From NCBI RefSeq assembly GCF_002080415.1, contig NZ_CP020474.1:1482001-1546000 (forward strand): 64,000 nt of DNA, read 5' to 3'. This stretch comes from Roseovarius mucosus. GTDB lineage: Bacteria; Pseudomonadota; Alphaproteobacteria; Rhodobacterales; Rhodobacteraceae. Below the pieces are notes generated by a model that was not told where the DNA came from, did no database searches, and worked only from the letters and a program-made list of their open reading frames with translations. Below are positions 8,090-16,690 of the stretch, piece by piece (the stretch's first letter is position 1; each line of letters begins with the position of its first letter). The position numbers were made by a program, and so were the translations under genes.

Positions 8090-9181
8090 ATGGCCAATCC
8101 CCCAATCGCCATGTTGGCGGAACTCACGCACCGTTGCCCGCTCTCGTGCCCCTATTGCTCCAACCCGGTGGAACTGACCGCACGGGAAACGGAACTCGGC
8201 ACCGCCGACTGGGTATCGGTCTTTCAACAGGCCGCTGACTTGGGTGTGCTGCAACTTCACATCTCGGGCGGCGAACCCGCCTCGCGCCGCGATCTAGAAG
8301 ATCTGATCAAGGCTGCGCGTGACGCGGGCCTCTATACCAACCTCATCACCTCCGGCATTGGCCTGACCGAGAAACGTCTGGCTGCGCTCGATGACGCGGG
8401 CCTCGACCATATCCAACTGTCGCTGCAAGGAACCGATGCCGAAATGGCCGACCGCATCGGCGGCTATATGGGCGGCTTTGACCGCAAGATGCAGGTGGCC
8501 AAATGGATCGCCGCCATCGGCTTTCCGCTCACGCTCAATTTCGTCATGCATCGCGGCAACATGCACCAACTGCCCCGCGCGATTGAAATGGCGCAAGACA
8601 TGGGTGCGCGCCGGATCGAGGTGGCGACCGTGCAATTCCACGGCTGGGCCATGCTGAACCGTGGCGCGCTCATGCCTGACCGCGCGCAGGCCCGCGAGGC
8701 CAGTCGCATCGTCGCCGAGGCGCGCGCCGCCCTCAAGGGGCGTCTGGTGATCGATTATGTGCCCGCCGATTATCACGCCGATTATCCCAAGACCTGCATG
8801 GGTGGCTGGGCCACAACCGGCCTCAACGTAGCCCCTGATGGGCTGGTCTTGCCCTGCCACGCGGCGCAGACGATCAAGACGCTCACCTTCGACAATGTGC
8901 GCGACCGGCCCTTGGCCGATATCTGGCACAACGGCGCAGCCTTCAACGCCTTTCGTGGCACCGACTGGATGCAGGAGCCCTGCCGTTCCTGCGAGCGCAA
9001 GACGATTGATTTCGGTGGCTGCCGCTGTCAGGCCATGGCGATTGCGGGCGATCCGGCGGCGACCGATCCGGTCTGCATCAAATCCCCCCACCACGCGCAA
9101 ATGCGCGCCCTGGCCGAGGATTTCTCGGGCCAGTCTGACGCAGACCTCACATGGCGGGTGATGGAGAAAACGCCGCTTTAG
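8090..9181 (+). CDS. pqqE: Radical SAM PqqA peptide cyclase PqqE
   Basis: 363 residues. Uses a radical SAM [4Fe-4S] cluster to link the PqqA Glu and Tyr side chains. The cluster motif is C16-x3-C20-x2-C23 in THRCPLSCPYCSNP, followed by ISGGEP. The SPASM domain near the C-terminus carries further cysteines (TCMGGW, LPCHAAQ, EPCRSCERK, FGGCRCQAM, PVCIKS) for auxiliary clusters. The frame is open upstream to 7865, but the ATG at 8090 matches the family start and sits one base after the pqqD stop. No pqqF or pqqG protease gene lies in the window. Confidence 0.96.
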   Translation: MANPPIAMLAELTHRCPLSCPYCSNPVELTARETELGTADWVSVFQQAADLGVLQLHISGGEPASRRDLEDLIKAARDAGLYTNLITSGIGLTEKRLAALDDAGLDHIQLSLQGTDAEMADRIGGYMGGFDRKMQVAKWIAAIGFPLTLNFVMHRGNMHQLPRAIEMAQDMGARRIEVATVQFHGWAMLNRGALMPDRAQAREASRIVAEARAALKGRLVIDYVPADYHADYPKTCMGGWATTGLNVAPDGLVLPCHAAQTIKTLTFDNVRDRPLADIWHNGAAFNAFRGTDWMQEPCRSCERKTIDFGGCRCQAMAIAGDPAATDPVCIKSPHHAQMRALAEDFSGQSDADLTWRVMEKTPL

Positions 9182-9190
9182 ACACCGTGT

Positions 9191-9958
9191 CTACCGCGAT
9201 TGCTCGTGCTCATAGCGCTGCTTGGCAATCGCCTCGTTGCGATCCGCCTTTTGCTGGTCGGCCAGTGCCTTTTCAACATAGTTGAGATGGTCATTGACCG
9301 CCGCGCGCGCCGCCTCGGGATCGCGCGCCTGAATGGCGGCGTTGATTGCACGGTGCTGATCCAAGAGCGCGCCGCGCGTCGTGCGCTGTTTGAACATCAC
9401 CTGACGGTTGTAAAACACCCCCTCACGCAGCAATTGGAACATCGAACGCATCATGTGCAGCATGATGACATTATGGCTGGCCTCGATGATCGCCATGTGA
9501 AACTCGGCATCCAACCGGGCCTCATCCGCCGGATTGGTCTTTTTATGGGCCGCCTCCATCTTATCCATCAGCGTCTGGATCACCTGCAAATCGGTATCCG
9601 ACGCAAGGCGCGCCGCGCGACAGGCGGCCAGACCCTCTAGGTCGCGGCGAAACCCGATATAGTCAAATACCGCCTCGTCATGCTCGGCAAAAAGCCGGAT
9701 CAGCGCATCAGAAAAGGCGCTGCCCAACACATCAGCCACATAGATGCCCGCGCCTGCCCGCGCGCTCAGCAATCCCTTGTCCTGCAACTCCGCCACCGCC
9801 TCGCGCAGGGACGGGCGCGACACCCCCAACTTCTCTGCCAGATCGCGCTCTGCAGGCAGCCGTTCACCGGGACGCAAAATGCCTTGCAACACGAGCTTTT
9901 CGATTTGCCGCGTTACGGCAGTCGAGAGTTTTTCGGGGGTAACTTTCTGAAATGGCAT
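9191..9958 (-). CDS. GntR-family transcriptional regulator, FadR/FCD subfamily
   Basis: 255 residues. The N-terminal winged helix (about residues 10-75) includes LRPGERLPAERDLAEKLGVS followed by RPSLREAVAELQDKGLL, a classic GntR pattern. The C-terminal part is an FCD all-helical ligand domain with the metal-type residues DAEFHMAI and a terminal DHLNYVE His. It is convergent with pqqE, nine bases from its stop. Homologues in this subfamily respond to pyruvate, lactate, glycolate or other organic acids. The ligand and targets cannot be read here, and a link with the PQQ genes is not shown. A palindrome lies 20 bases upstream of its start. Confidence 0.88.
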   Translation of the reverse strand: MPFQKVTPEKLSTAVTRQIEKLVLQGILRPGERLPAERDLAEKLGVSRPSLREAVAELQDKGLLSARAGAGIYVADVLGSAFSDALIRLFAEHDEAVFDYIGFRRDLEGLAACRAARLASDTDLQVIQTLMDKMEAAHKKTNPADEARLDAEFHMAIIEASHNVIMLHMMRSMFQLLREGVFYNRQVMFKQRTTRGALLDQHRAINAAIQARDPEAARAAVNDHLNYVEKALADQQKADRNEAIAKQRYEHEQSR

Positions 9959-9977
9959 GCGCGCGCCCTTGCTGAAT

Positions 9978-9996
9978 TGGTCAGATCATATGACCA
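9978..9996. promoter_or_regulatory. Candidate GntR/FadR-type operator, probably autoregulatory
   Basis: TGGTCA, seven bases, TGACCA is a perfect hexamer palindrome preceded by AAT, in the style of FadR-subfamily operators (TGGT...ACCA). It lies 20 bases upstream of the GntR start codon, where binding would block transcription of the regulator gene. Confidence 0.55.
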
Positions 9997-10060
9997 CATC
10001 GAAAGGGCGGCAAGCCTGTGCTTTGGTCTCAGGGTCTAAGGAAAAAGGGCGAGGGTGCCA

Positions 10061-10426
10061 TCACGCCCCCAACACCCATTTCCCCACCTGCGACGGAAAG
10101 AACGCCTCAACCGCCGCCGTCGCGATCACCAGCGTCTCACCGCTGCCCGGATCGGTCACATTCTGCCCGCCAAACACCACCTGAACGGTCGCGCACCCAC
10201 GCGGCAAACCAGCCTTCAGCGCCTCGGGATCAACGCGCTCCGGCTCTTGCACCCCCACCGTGACCTTGACCGCCATATCCTGATGATCAAGCGGCGTGTT
10301 CAGGAACATCGGGATCGTCGAATGCCGGATCGCATCCTCGATCGCCCGCACGGCGGCCTTTTGATAATCCATCCCATGCAGATCGTTGCCCATGCCCATC
10401 TCGATAATGAACCGCTGCGCGCTCAT
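10061..10426 (-). CDS. Lin0512 family protein (second of two tandem copies)
   Basis: 121 residues of the small Lin0512 family, whose biochemical role is unknown. It starts RFIIEMGMGNDLHGMDYQKA and shares the pattern (E-M/F-GMG-L...DY..AA.RA..DA) with its neighbour at 10423-10770, showing an old tandem duplication. Its ATG overlaps the stop of the upstream copy by four bases. Operon order is cobO, Lin0512, Lin0512. The repeated linkage with cobO hints at a corrinoid-related function, perhaps as a hetero-oligomer, but this is inference. Confidence 0.8.
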   Translation of the reverse strand: MSAQRFIIEMGMGNDLHGMDYQKAAVRAIEDAIRHSTIPMFLNTPLDHQDMAVKVTVGVQEPERVDPEALKAGLPRGCATVQVVFGGQNVTDPGSGETLVIATAAVEAFFPSQVGKWVLGA

Positions 10427-10770
10427 GCCTTGGCCTCCATGTCGAATGAAACCGAGATGCAGGCATTGGCGATCACCGTGGGCTTGCCCACCGCGCGCGG
10501 AATGTCCAATCCGCCCCGCGCCACCTGCACGCGCACCTGCCCATAGGGAAATATCGCGCGCAACACCTCGACATCCACCTCTTCGGGCGCCTGCACGGCA
10601 ATATCGAGATCAATCAGCATGTCGGCCTTCTCGAACCCAAACAACTCGGCCAGATTGATCGAATTGTGCCACAGCGCATCGCGCACTGCCCGCGCCGCCG
10701 CCTCGGTGTAATCCTGCCGCCGCAGCGACGTGCCCATGCCGAATTCGGTCAATAATCTTGTCCGCGCCAT
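10423..10770 (-). CDS. Lin0512 family protein (first of two tandem copies)
   Basis: 115 residues beginning RTRLLTEFGMGTSLRRQDYTEA, homologous to the downstream copy. The C-terminal half has GKPTVIANACISVSFD, matching GETLVIATAAVEAFFP in the paralogue. It begins three bases after the cobO stop and overlaps the next gene. Neither copy has a signal peptide or membrane segment. Function unknown; context suggests cobalamin metabolism. Confidence 0.8.
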   Translation of the reverse strand: MARTRLLTEFGMGTSLRRQDYTEAAARAVRDALWHNSINLAELFGFEKADMLIDLDIAVQAPEEVDVEVLRAIFPYGQVRVQVARGGLDIPRAVGKPTVIANACISVSFDMEAKA

Positions 10771-10773
10771 GGC

Positions 10774-11382
10774 TCAGAACTCCACCCCGATCTGCGCCTT
10801 GATGCCGGAGCGGAACGGATGCTTGATCAGCTCCATTTCCGTCACAAGATCGGCAATCTCGATCAACTCGTCCTTGGCGTTGCGCCCGGTCAACACGACA
10901 TGGGTCATATGCGGCTTTTCCTCGGCGAGAAATTGCACCACCTCGTTGATGTCCAGATAATCGTAGCGCAGCGCGATGTTGATCTCATCGAGCAGGACCA
11001 TCTTGTTGGTCTCGTCGCGGATCAACTCCTTGGCCTTGGCCCATGCGGCCTGCGCCATTTCGGTGTCGCGGGTGCGGTCCTGTGTCTCCCAGGTAAACCC
11101 CTCGCCCATTGTATGAAAGGCGCAGGCGTCCGAGAATTTCGACAGGATCAAATCGCGCTCGCCGGTGCTCATGCCGCCTTTGATGAACTGCACCACGGCG
11201 CAGGGCATGCCATGGGCAATGCAGCGAAAAATCATACCAAACGCCGCCGAGGATTTACCCTTGCCCTTGCCGGTATGAACGATGATCAGCCCCTTTTGAT
11301 CGGTCTTGGTCGCCATGATCTTATCGCGCGCGGCCTTTTTCTTGGCCATTTTCATCGCGTGGCGGTCGGGATCGTCGGTCAT
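10774..11382 (-). CDS. cobO: Cob(I)yrinic acid a,c-diamide adenosyltransferase
   Basis: 202 residues. Adds the 5'-deoxyadenosyl group from ATP to the cobalt of a corrinoid in B12 synthesis or salvage; cytoplasmic. The P-loop-like HTGKGKGKSSAAFGM lies near residues 32-46. KMVLLDEINIALRYDYL and VVLTGRNAKDELIE are typical of CobO/BtuR/CobA. The frame runs upstream to 11667, but the ATG at 11380-11382 is chosen for its AAGGAG site and because the family starts with a short charged tail. It heads an operon with two Lin0512 genes; other B12 genes are not in the window. Confidence 0.93.
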   Translation of the reverse strand: MTDDPDRHAMKMAKKKAARDKIMATKTDQKGLIIVHTGKGKGKSSAAFGMIFRCIAHGMPCAVVQFIKGGMSTGERDLILSKFSDACAFHTMGEGFTWETQDRTRDTEMAQAAWAKAKELIRDETNKMVLLDEINIALRYDYLDINEVVQFLAEEKPHMTHVVLTGRNAKDELIEIADLVTEMELIKHPFRSGIKAQIGVEF

Positions 11383-11462
11383 GTCAGGCTCCTTGGCGGG
11401 GTCTCGGGACCGGCAGAGTGTCGCAGACCGGCCCAGACGTGCAAGGCCTTTCTGCGCCGCCT

Positions 11463-12401
11463 TCAGATCCGGTTCAACACCAGCGACACCCAAAGCGCAA
11501 AGGTGCTGATCCGGCTCTGCCGATACAGCCCCAGACGCCACAACCGCGCCAGCCGCGCGGGCATCGGCCCCCGCCGCATCGCTGCAAATTCCGCCAGAAT
11601 CGCCCGGTTTTCCGGCGTGAGATACCCGTCCAGCCGCGACAAGGCCGCGATGTTCACCTCGTTCCACGCCCGGAAATGCCCCTGCAACAATTGCCGGATA
11701 CGCCGCAACCGCGCAAGCCGCGTGTCGTTGGACCCGATCTGGTTCACATCATGCTGCCGGTAATAGAGCGTGGGCGTATCGTCATGCACCACGCGCCCGC
11801 CCGCCCCGGTGATAAGCTGATACACCCACCAGTCATGCACCACGACACGCTCGATTTTCTGCGCCGCCTCCTCGACCAGCCGTGCCGCCGCTGGATTAAG
11901 CAGGATGGTATTGCCCGAGGCCACATTCTGCACCAACGCATTGCGAAAGGACGGCGGGCGCGGGCGCGCCGCCGACAGCCGCCGCTCACCAAGCGCGGTA
12001 TCCGTGATCCAGGTGCGGCTGCAATAAAGCGCCGGGCGCGGATCATCGGTGGCGCCCAGCGCTGTAATCCCGCGCGAGAGCTTGTCTGGCAGCCAGACAT
12101 CGTCTTGATCACAAAACGCCATCCAATGCCCGGCGGGCGCATGATCCGGTGTCTGGCGGATAAGTGACAGGAAATTCGTCGCGGCCCCGGCACCCGGCCC
12201 GCTCAAGCATGTGACGGGATGCGTCGCCGCAAACCCCTCAAGAATCTTCCGGCTGCTGTCCTTGGACCCGTCATCGCTGGCAAGAACCTGCCAGTCGTCA
12301 TGCGTCTGCCGGGCGATGCTTTGCAACTGATCGGACAGGAAATCGCCACCGTTATAAACGGCGAGCAGGATCACGACATGCGGTGCCTGCGGCCCATCCA
12401 T
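11463..12401 (-). CDS. Family 2 glycosyltransferase, probable rhamnosyltransferase
   Basis: 312 residues with a GT-A fold. The N-terminal nucleotide-sugar site reads VVILLAVYNGGDFLSDQLQS and LASDDGSKDSS. The metal-binding acidic motif is in FCDQDDVWLPDK. The C-terminal half includes VVHDWWVYQLITGAGG and YYRQHDVNQIG, common in transferases placing rhamnose on polysaccharides. It starts three bases after the rfbA stop, so it is the last gene of the dTDP-rhamnose operon and its likely donor is dTDP-L-rhamnose. The acceptor is unknown. Confidence 0.85.
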   Translation of the reverse strand: MDGPQAPHVVILLAVYNGGDFLSDQLQSIARQTHDDWQVLASDDGSKDSSRKILEGFAATHPVTCLSGPGAGAATNFLSLIRQTPDHAPAGHWMAFCDQDDVWLPDKLSRGITALGATDDPRPALYCSRTWITDTALGERRLSAARPRPPSFRNALVQNVASGNTILLNPAAARLVEEAAQKIERVVVHDWWVYQLITGAGGRVVHDDTPTLYYRQHDVNQIGSNDTRLARLRRIRQLLQGHFRAWNEVNIAALSRLDGYLTPENRAILAEFAAMRRGPMPARLARLWRLGLYRQSRISTFALWVSLVLNRI

Positions 12402-12404
12402 ACC

Positions 12405-13298
12405 TCAGCCCTTGACCCGGCCACCATGCAGCAGCCGCCCCAGATAGGCACCGTAATCAGTTTTCTTGAACAGCGCGACACGCGCCTCTAGCGCCGCCGC
12501 GTCGATCCAACCCTTGTCATAAGCGATCTCTTCCGGGCAGCCAACTTGCTGGCCCTGCCGCTGTTCCAGCGTGCGCACAAAGTTTCCTGCATCAAGCAGG
12601 CTGGCATGTGTCCCTGTATCAAGCCAGGCATAGCCCCGCCCCATCATCTCGACCGAAAGCAAACCATCGCGCAAATACATCTCCAGCAGCGCGGTAATCT
12701 CCAACTCGCCCCGCTCAGAGGGTTGCACAGCCTTGGCGCGCTCTGACGCCTCACCATCCAGAAAATAAAGCCCCGTTACGGCAAAATCGGATTTCGGCTC
12801 TTGCGGCTTTTCCACGATCGAGACCGCGCGCCCGGCACCGTCAAACTCGACCACACCATAGCGCTCGGGGTCCGCCACGCGGTAGCCAAAAACGGTGCCG
12901 CCCTTTTCCTGCTGCGCGGCACGCTCCAATTGCTGCGGCAATCCGTGACCGTAGAAAATATTGTCGCCCAGCACGAGCGCCGAGGCCTGCCCGCCCAAAA
13001 ACCCCTCTGCCAGCAGATAGGCCTGCGCCAGCCCATCCGGCGAGGGCTGCACGATATACTCGAATGTCAGCCCCCATTGGCTGCCATCGCCCAGCAGGCG
13101 TTGGAACTGCGCCTGATCCTGCGGGGTGGTGATGATCGCAATCTCGCGGATACCCGCCAGCATCAGCGCCGTCAACGGATAGTAGATCATCGGCTTGTCA
13201 TAGACCGGCAACAGCTGCTTGCTCAGCCCCATGGTGATCGGATAAAGCCGCGTGCCCGATCCGCCCGCCAAAACGATGCCCTTGCGTGCCGTGGTCAT
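12405..13298 (-). CDS. rfbA: Glucose-1-phosphate thymidylyltransferase
   Basis: 297 residues. Makes dTDP-glucose from dTTP and glucose-1-phosphate, the first step toward dTDP-L-rhamnose. The nucleotide-binding signature [16 protein letters not shown] is followed by [17 protein letters not shown] and [12 protein letters not shown]. The ATG at 13296-13298 overlaps the rfbD stop (ATGA). A longer in-frame extension upstream is inside rfbD and lacks the family's short N-terminus. Length is typical. Confidence 0.95.
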   Translation of the reverse strand: MTTARKGIVLAGGSGTRLYPITMGLSKQLLPVYDKPMIYYPLTALMLAGIREIAIITTPQDQAQFQRLLGDGSQWGLTFEYIVQPSPDGLAQAYLLAEGFLGGQASALVLGDNIFYGHGLPQQLERAAQQEKGGTVFGYRVADPERYGVVEFDGAGRAVSIVEKPQEPKSDFAVTGLYFLDGEASERAKAVQPSERGELEITALLEMYLRDGLLSVEMMGRGYAWLDTGTHASLLDAGNFVRTLEQRQGQQVGCPEEIAYDKGWIDAAALEARVALFKKTDYGAYLGRLLHGGRVKG

Positions 13299-14140
13299 GC
13301 TTGCTCCAGTTCTTTCAGGACGCGGGCCAGACCCGCACGCCAGTCGGGCCGCCCGATGCCAAACTCTGCCGCCAGCGATCCACAATCAAGCCGGGAATTC
13401 TGCGGGCGTACGGCGGGGGTCGGATAGTCGCGGGTGGGAATACCTGTCACAACCGTCGCCCGCCCGGCTTGGGCAAAAATCTCACGCGCGAAATCGGCCC
13501 AGCTCGCATCGGGCGCACCGCTGAAATGGTATAACCCGCCCGCATGGCCCGCGACCATCGCCCGCCCCATGATCAAGAGCGCCGCCGCGATATCCGCCGC
13601 CGGGGTCGGACCGCCGATCTGATCATCGACGACGCTCAGCGCATCACGCGTCTCTGACAGGCGCAGCATGGTTTTCACGAAGTTGCCGCCATGCGCCGAA
13701 AATACCCAAGAGGTGCGCAAGATCGCGGCTTGGCCACCTGCGGCGCGCACCGCCTCTTCGCCTGCCAGCTTGGAGCGGCCATAGGCATTGCAGGGCGCCA
13801 CCGGATCAGACGGCGCGCGCGGGGCCGCGCCACTGCCGTCAAACACGTAATCGGTCGAGACATGACAAAACGGGATGCCCAGATTGACACAGGCCCGCGC
13901 CATCGCGCCCGGTGCCACCCCGTTGATGACCGTCGCCAAATCCTCTTCGCTCTCGGCGCGGTCCACAGCCGTGTAAGCGGCGGCATTGATCACCAGATCG
14001 GGCGCGTGGTCGCGGATCGCCTCGGCGCAGGCCATGGGGTCGGACAGGTCCGCCAGCTCTCGGCCCAGCGCCGTGACCTCTGCCTGCCTCTGTATCTCGG
14101 TGGCCACCTGCCCGGTGCGACCGAAAACCAGTATTCTCAT
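13295..14140 (-). CDS. rfbD: dTDP-4-dehydrorhamnose reductase
   Basis: 281 residues. Reduces dTDP-4-keto-L-rhamnose to dTDP-L-rhamnose with NAD(P)H, the final step. The N-terminus [17 protein letters not shown] is a short-chain-dehydrogenase nucleotide site. It is followed by [14 protein letters not shown], a catalytic Thr-Tyr-Lys set (STDYVFDG and YGRSKLAGE), and ILRTSWVF. It lies between rfbB (24 bases upstream) and rfbA (four-base overlap). Confidence 0.95.
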   Translation of the reverse strand: MRILVFGRTGQVATEIQRQAEVTALGRELADLSDPMACAEAIRDHAPDLVINAAAYTAVDRAESEEDLATVINGVAPGAMARACVNLGIPFCHVSTDYVFDGSGAAPRAPSDPVAPCNAYGRSKLAGEEAVRAAGGQAAILRTSWVFSAHGGNFVKTMLRLSETRDALSVVDDQIGGPTPAADIAAALLIMGRAMVAGHAGGLYHFSGAPDASWADFAREIFAQAGRATVVTGIPTRDYPTPAVRPQNSRLDCGSLAAEFGIGRPDWRAGLARVLKELEQA

Positions 14141-14164
14141 TCCGCGTCCCTTGCTTCTGTCTGC

Positions 14165-15214
14165 TCAGCCTGCGCCCAACCGCTTGCCAACACCGTCGCG
14201 CGCCAAGAGCGCGCGCCACCACGCCTCATTCTCCAGATACCACCGCACTGTGCGCCGCACCCCTTCGTCCACCGTCACCGAGGGCCGCCAGCCCAATTCG
14301 GCCCGGATGCGTGTGGGATCAATCGCATAGCGCGCATCATGCCCCGGACGGTCTGTGACAAAGCTGATCTGCGCGGCATAAGACAGACCATCGTCGCGCG
14401 GGGCCAATTCATCCAGCACCGCGCAAAGCTTACGCACCAAGTCCAGGTTGCTCAGCTCATTCTCGCCGCCGATGTTATAGGACCGCCCCGGCACGCCCCG
14501 TTCCAGCACCGTCAAGAGCGCCTCGGCGTGATCCTCGACATAGAGCCAGTCGCGCACGTTCGACCCATCGCCGTAAATCGGCAACGGCTTGCCCGCCAAA
14601 GCGTTGAGAATGATCACCGGAATAAGCTTTTCCGGGAAATGGAACGGGCCGTAATTGTTCGAGCAATTGGTGATCAGAATGGGCAAGCCATAGGTCTCGT
14701 GCCACGCGCGCACCAAATGATCCGACGCCGCCTTGGACGCTGAATAGGGGCTGCGCGGATCATAGGGCGTGTCTTCGGTAAACTTGATCCTTGGGTCACT
14801 TGGCAAAGAGCCGTACACCTCATCGGTCGAAATATGCTGAAACCGAAACCCCTCGGGCTTGTTTCGCGCCTGCCAATACCCGCGCGCCGCCTCCAAGAGG
14901 TTGTAGGTGCCGGTAATATTGGTCTCGACAAAGGTGCCGGGGCCATCAATCGAACGGTCCACATGGCTCTCGGCGGCCAGATGCAGCACCGCGTCGGGCG
15001 CATGGGTGGCAAACACCCGGTCAAGGGCCGCGCGGTCGCGGATATCGGCATGCACAAATGTATAGAGCGGGCTGTCCGCCACGCTCGCCACATTCTCGAG
15101 GCAGGCGGCATAGGTCAGCGCATCGAGGTTGATCACCTCATGCCCCCGCGCCACCGCCAGCCGCACCACCGCCGACCCGATGAACCCGGCCCCGCCCGTG
15201 ATCAAAAGCCTCAT
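14165..15214 (-). CDS. rfbB: dTDP-glucose 4,6-dehydratase
   Basis: 349 residues. Converts dTDP-glucose to dTDP-4-keto-6-deoxyglucose using tightly bound NAD. Motifs are [42 protein letters not shown], the catalytic [15 protein letters not shown] and [17 protein letters not shown]. The start overlaps the rfbC stop by four bases. Operon order in transcription is rfbC, rfbB, rfbD, rfbA, glycosyltransferase. Confidence 0.96.
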   Translation of the reverse strand: MRLLITGGAGFIGSAVVRLAVARGHEVINLDALTYAACLENVASVADSPLYTFVHADIRDRAALDRVFATHAPDAVLHLAAESHVDRSIDGPGTFVETNITGTYNLLEAARGYWQARNKPEGFRFQHISTDEVYGSLPSDPRIKFTEDTPYDPRSPYSASKAASDHLVRAWHETYGLPILITNCSNNYGPFHFPEKLIPVIILNALAGKPLPIYGDGSNVRDWLYVEDHAEALLTVLERGVPGRSYNIGGENELSNLDLVRKLCAVLDELAPRDDGLSYAAQISFVTDRPGHDARYAIDPTRIRAELGWRPSVTVDEGVRRTVRWYLENEAWWRALLARDGVGKRLGAG

Positions 15215-15780
15215 GCCTTGGCCTCATAAACAAAAGGGCTCACAAACTCGCGTAGCAAGGGCGCTTTGGCATCCTTACCGCTCAGCACCGCCGCCGCGGG
15301 ATCAATCCCCCAATCAATGTTAATCTCTGGATCATCGAACCGCACCGCACCATCGCACTCAGGCGCGTAGTAATCCGAACATTTATAGATGATCTCGGTC
15401 ATCGGCGCGCGCGTCACGAAACCGTGCAAGAACCCCTCGGGGATCAGCAATTGACGCCCGTTCTCAAAACTCAGGTCCACGCCCACCCATTGCCCATAGG
15501 TCGGGCTGCCGCGCCGAATATCCACCGCAACATCATAAAGCGCCCCACGCCCACAGCGCACCAGCTTGGCCTGTGCATGCGGCGGCGATTGAAAATGCAG
15601 CCCCCGCACCGTACCCACCTGCTCTGACAGCGAATGGTTGTCCTGCACGAAATCAATCGTGATCCCAGCCTCTTGCATGCGCCGCCGGTTCCAACTCTCG
15701 CTGAAAAAGCCACGCGTATCGCCATGACGGGCGGGCGTGAGGATCACCACGCCGGGTAGGTTAGTCTGTTCAATCTGCAT
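15211..15780 (-). CDS. rfbC: dTDP-4-dehydrorhamnose 3,5-epimerase
   Basis: 189 residues from the ATG at 15778-15780. Epimerises C3 and C5 of the dTDP-4-keto-sugar; cupin fold. [37 protein letters not shown] (catalytic His) and the Tyr-containing [10 protein letters not shown] are as in RmlC. Two further in-frame ATGs at 15801 and 15810 would add 7 or 10 residues. The chosen start matches the family N-terminus ([11 protein letters not shown]), although the GAGGG site is closer to the longer forms. First gene of the rhamnose operon. Confidence 0.93.
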   Translation of the reverse strand: MQIEQTNLPGVVILTPARHGDTRGFFSESWNRRRMQEAGITIDFVQDNHSLSEQVGTVRGLHFQSPPHAQAKLVRCGRGALYDVAVDIRRGSPTYGQWVGVDLSFENGRQLLIPEGFLHGFVTRAPMTEIIYKCSDYYAPECDGAVRFDDPEINIDWGIDPAAAVLSGKDAKAPLLREFVSPFVYEAKA

Positions 15781-15896
15781 GCCGTGCTCGTCGTCCCTCA
15801 TGTGGCGCAAGGCAATTGCCCCACTGCGCCTCTATTCCTTACCTTCTGGCAAATCGACGCGTTTTTGGCCAGACACAAAGTCCGAGCGGCTGGTTT

Positions 15897-16544
15897 CTAG
15901 CTATTCTCCACGATTAAACCCGGCGTCAGAAGCCGCCGAAACAGCGCCTCCAGATGCGCCGCCGCCCCGGTATGAACATCCACTTCGCCCATCAGCACCC
16001 CCACCTGCGCCTCGAAATCGGCATAATGCTGCGTTGTGGCCCAGATCGAAAACAGCAGATGGCGCGGATCGACCGGCGCCAATTTGCCCTGCACGCACCA
16101 ACCCTCGATCACCGCTGCGGTCTGATCGACCAGCGGCTTCAGCACACTGTCGAGATGTGGCACCATGCGCGGCGCACCTTGCAGGATCTCATTCGCAAAC
16201 AGCCGGCTTTCGCGCGGCAGATCGCGCGACATCTCCAGCTTGCGGTGCACATAGCCCATCAACTCGTCCAGCGGTTCCCCTTGCGGATCAATCGCGCGCA
16301 ACGGGGCCAACCAGGCATCCAGCAACTGATTGAGCAAGGTGACGTGAATCTCTTCCTTGCCCTCGAAATAATAGAGGATGTTTGGCTTGCTCAGCCCCGC
16401 CTCTGCCGCGATCTGATCCAGCGTCGCGCCGCGATAGCCATGGGTGGAAAACACCTCAAGCGCCGCCTCCAGAATCCGCTTGCGGTTGCGCACTTGGATC
16501 CGGCTGGATTTACGACCGGCCTGCGCAGCGGGGGATTGCGGCAT
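15897..16544 (-). CDS. rutR: Pyrimidine-responsive TetR-family regulator RutR
   Basis: 215 residues. RutR binds uracil or thymine and releases its operator, controlling pyrimidine catabolism. The N-terminal TetR helix-turn-helix reads GATLDQIAAEAGLSKPNILY. The C-terminal ligand domain includes SIWATTQHYADFEAQV, very similar to E. coli RutR. The frame extends upstream to 16700, but the ATG at 16542-16544 with its purine-rich AAGGAAGAGG gives the normal length. It is divergent from the amidohydrolase, and the 146-base gap holds a RutR-type palindrome. Confidence 0.92.
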   Translation of the reverse strand: MPQSPAAQAGRKSSRIQVRNRKRILEAALEVFSTHGYRGATLDQIAAEAGLSKPNILYYFEGKEEIHVTLLNQLLDAWLAPLRAIDPQGEPLDELMGYVHRKLEMSRDLPRESRLFANEILQGAPRMVPHLDSVLKPLVDQTAAVIEGWCVQGKLAPVDPRHLLFSIWATTQHYADFEAQVGVLMGEVDVHTGAAAHLEALFRRLLTPGLIVENS

Positions 16545-16659
16545 CCTCTTCCTTTCCTTGCAAGGCACATTTTTCAGCGCCCCGTTGCCCAGCTTAGCCA
16601 GATCAGGGGCTGGCCCCAAGACGAATCTTGACACTGCCCATGCCCCAAGCAATCGTAAG

Positions 16660-16675
16660 TTTACCAAATGGTAAA
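16660..16675. promoter_or_regulatory. RutR-type operator upstream of pyrimidine catabolic genes
   Basis: TTTACCA, AA, TGGTAAA is a perfect 7-2-7 palindrome. It matches the RutR consensus TTGACCA-nn-TGGTCAA at all but one base per half. It ends 15 bases before the amidohydrolase ATG and overlaps any leader or ribosome-site region, so bound RutR should repress that operon. Confidence 0.75.
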
Positions 16676-16690
16676 AAAGCGAGCAATCCC

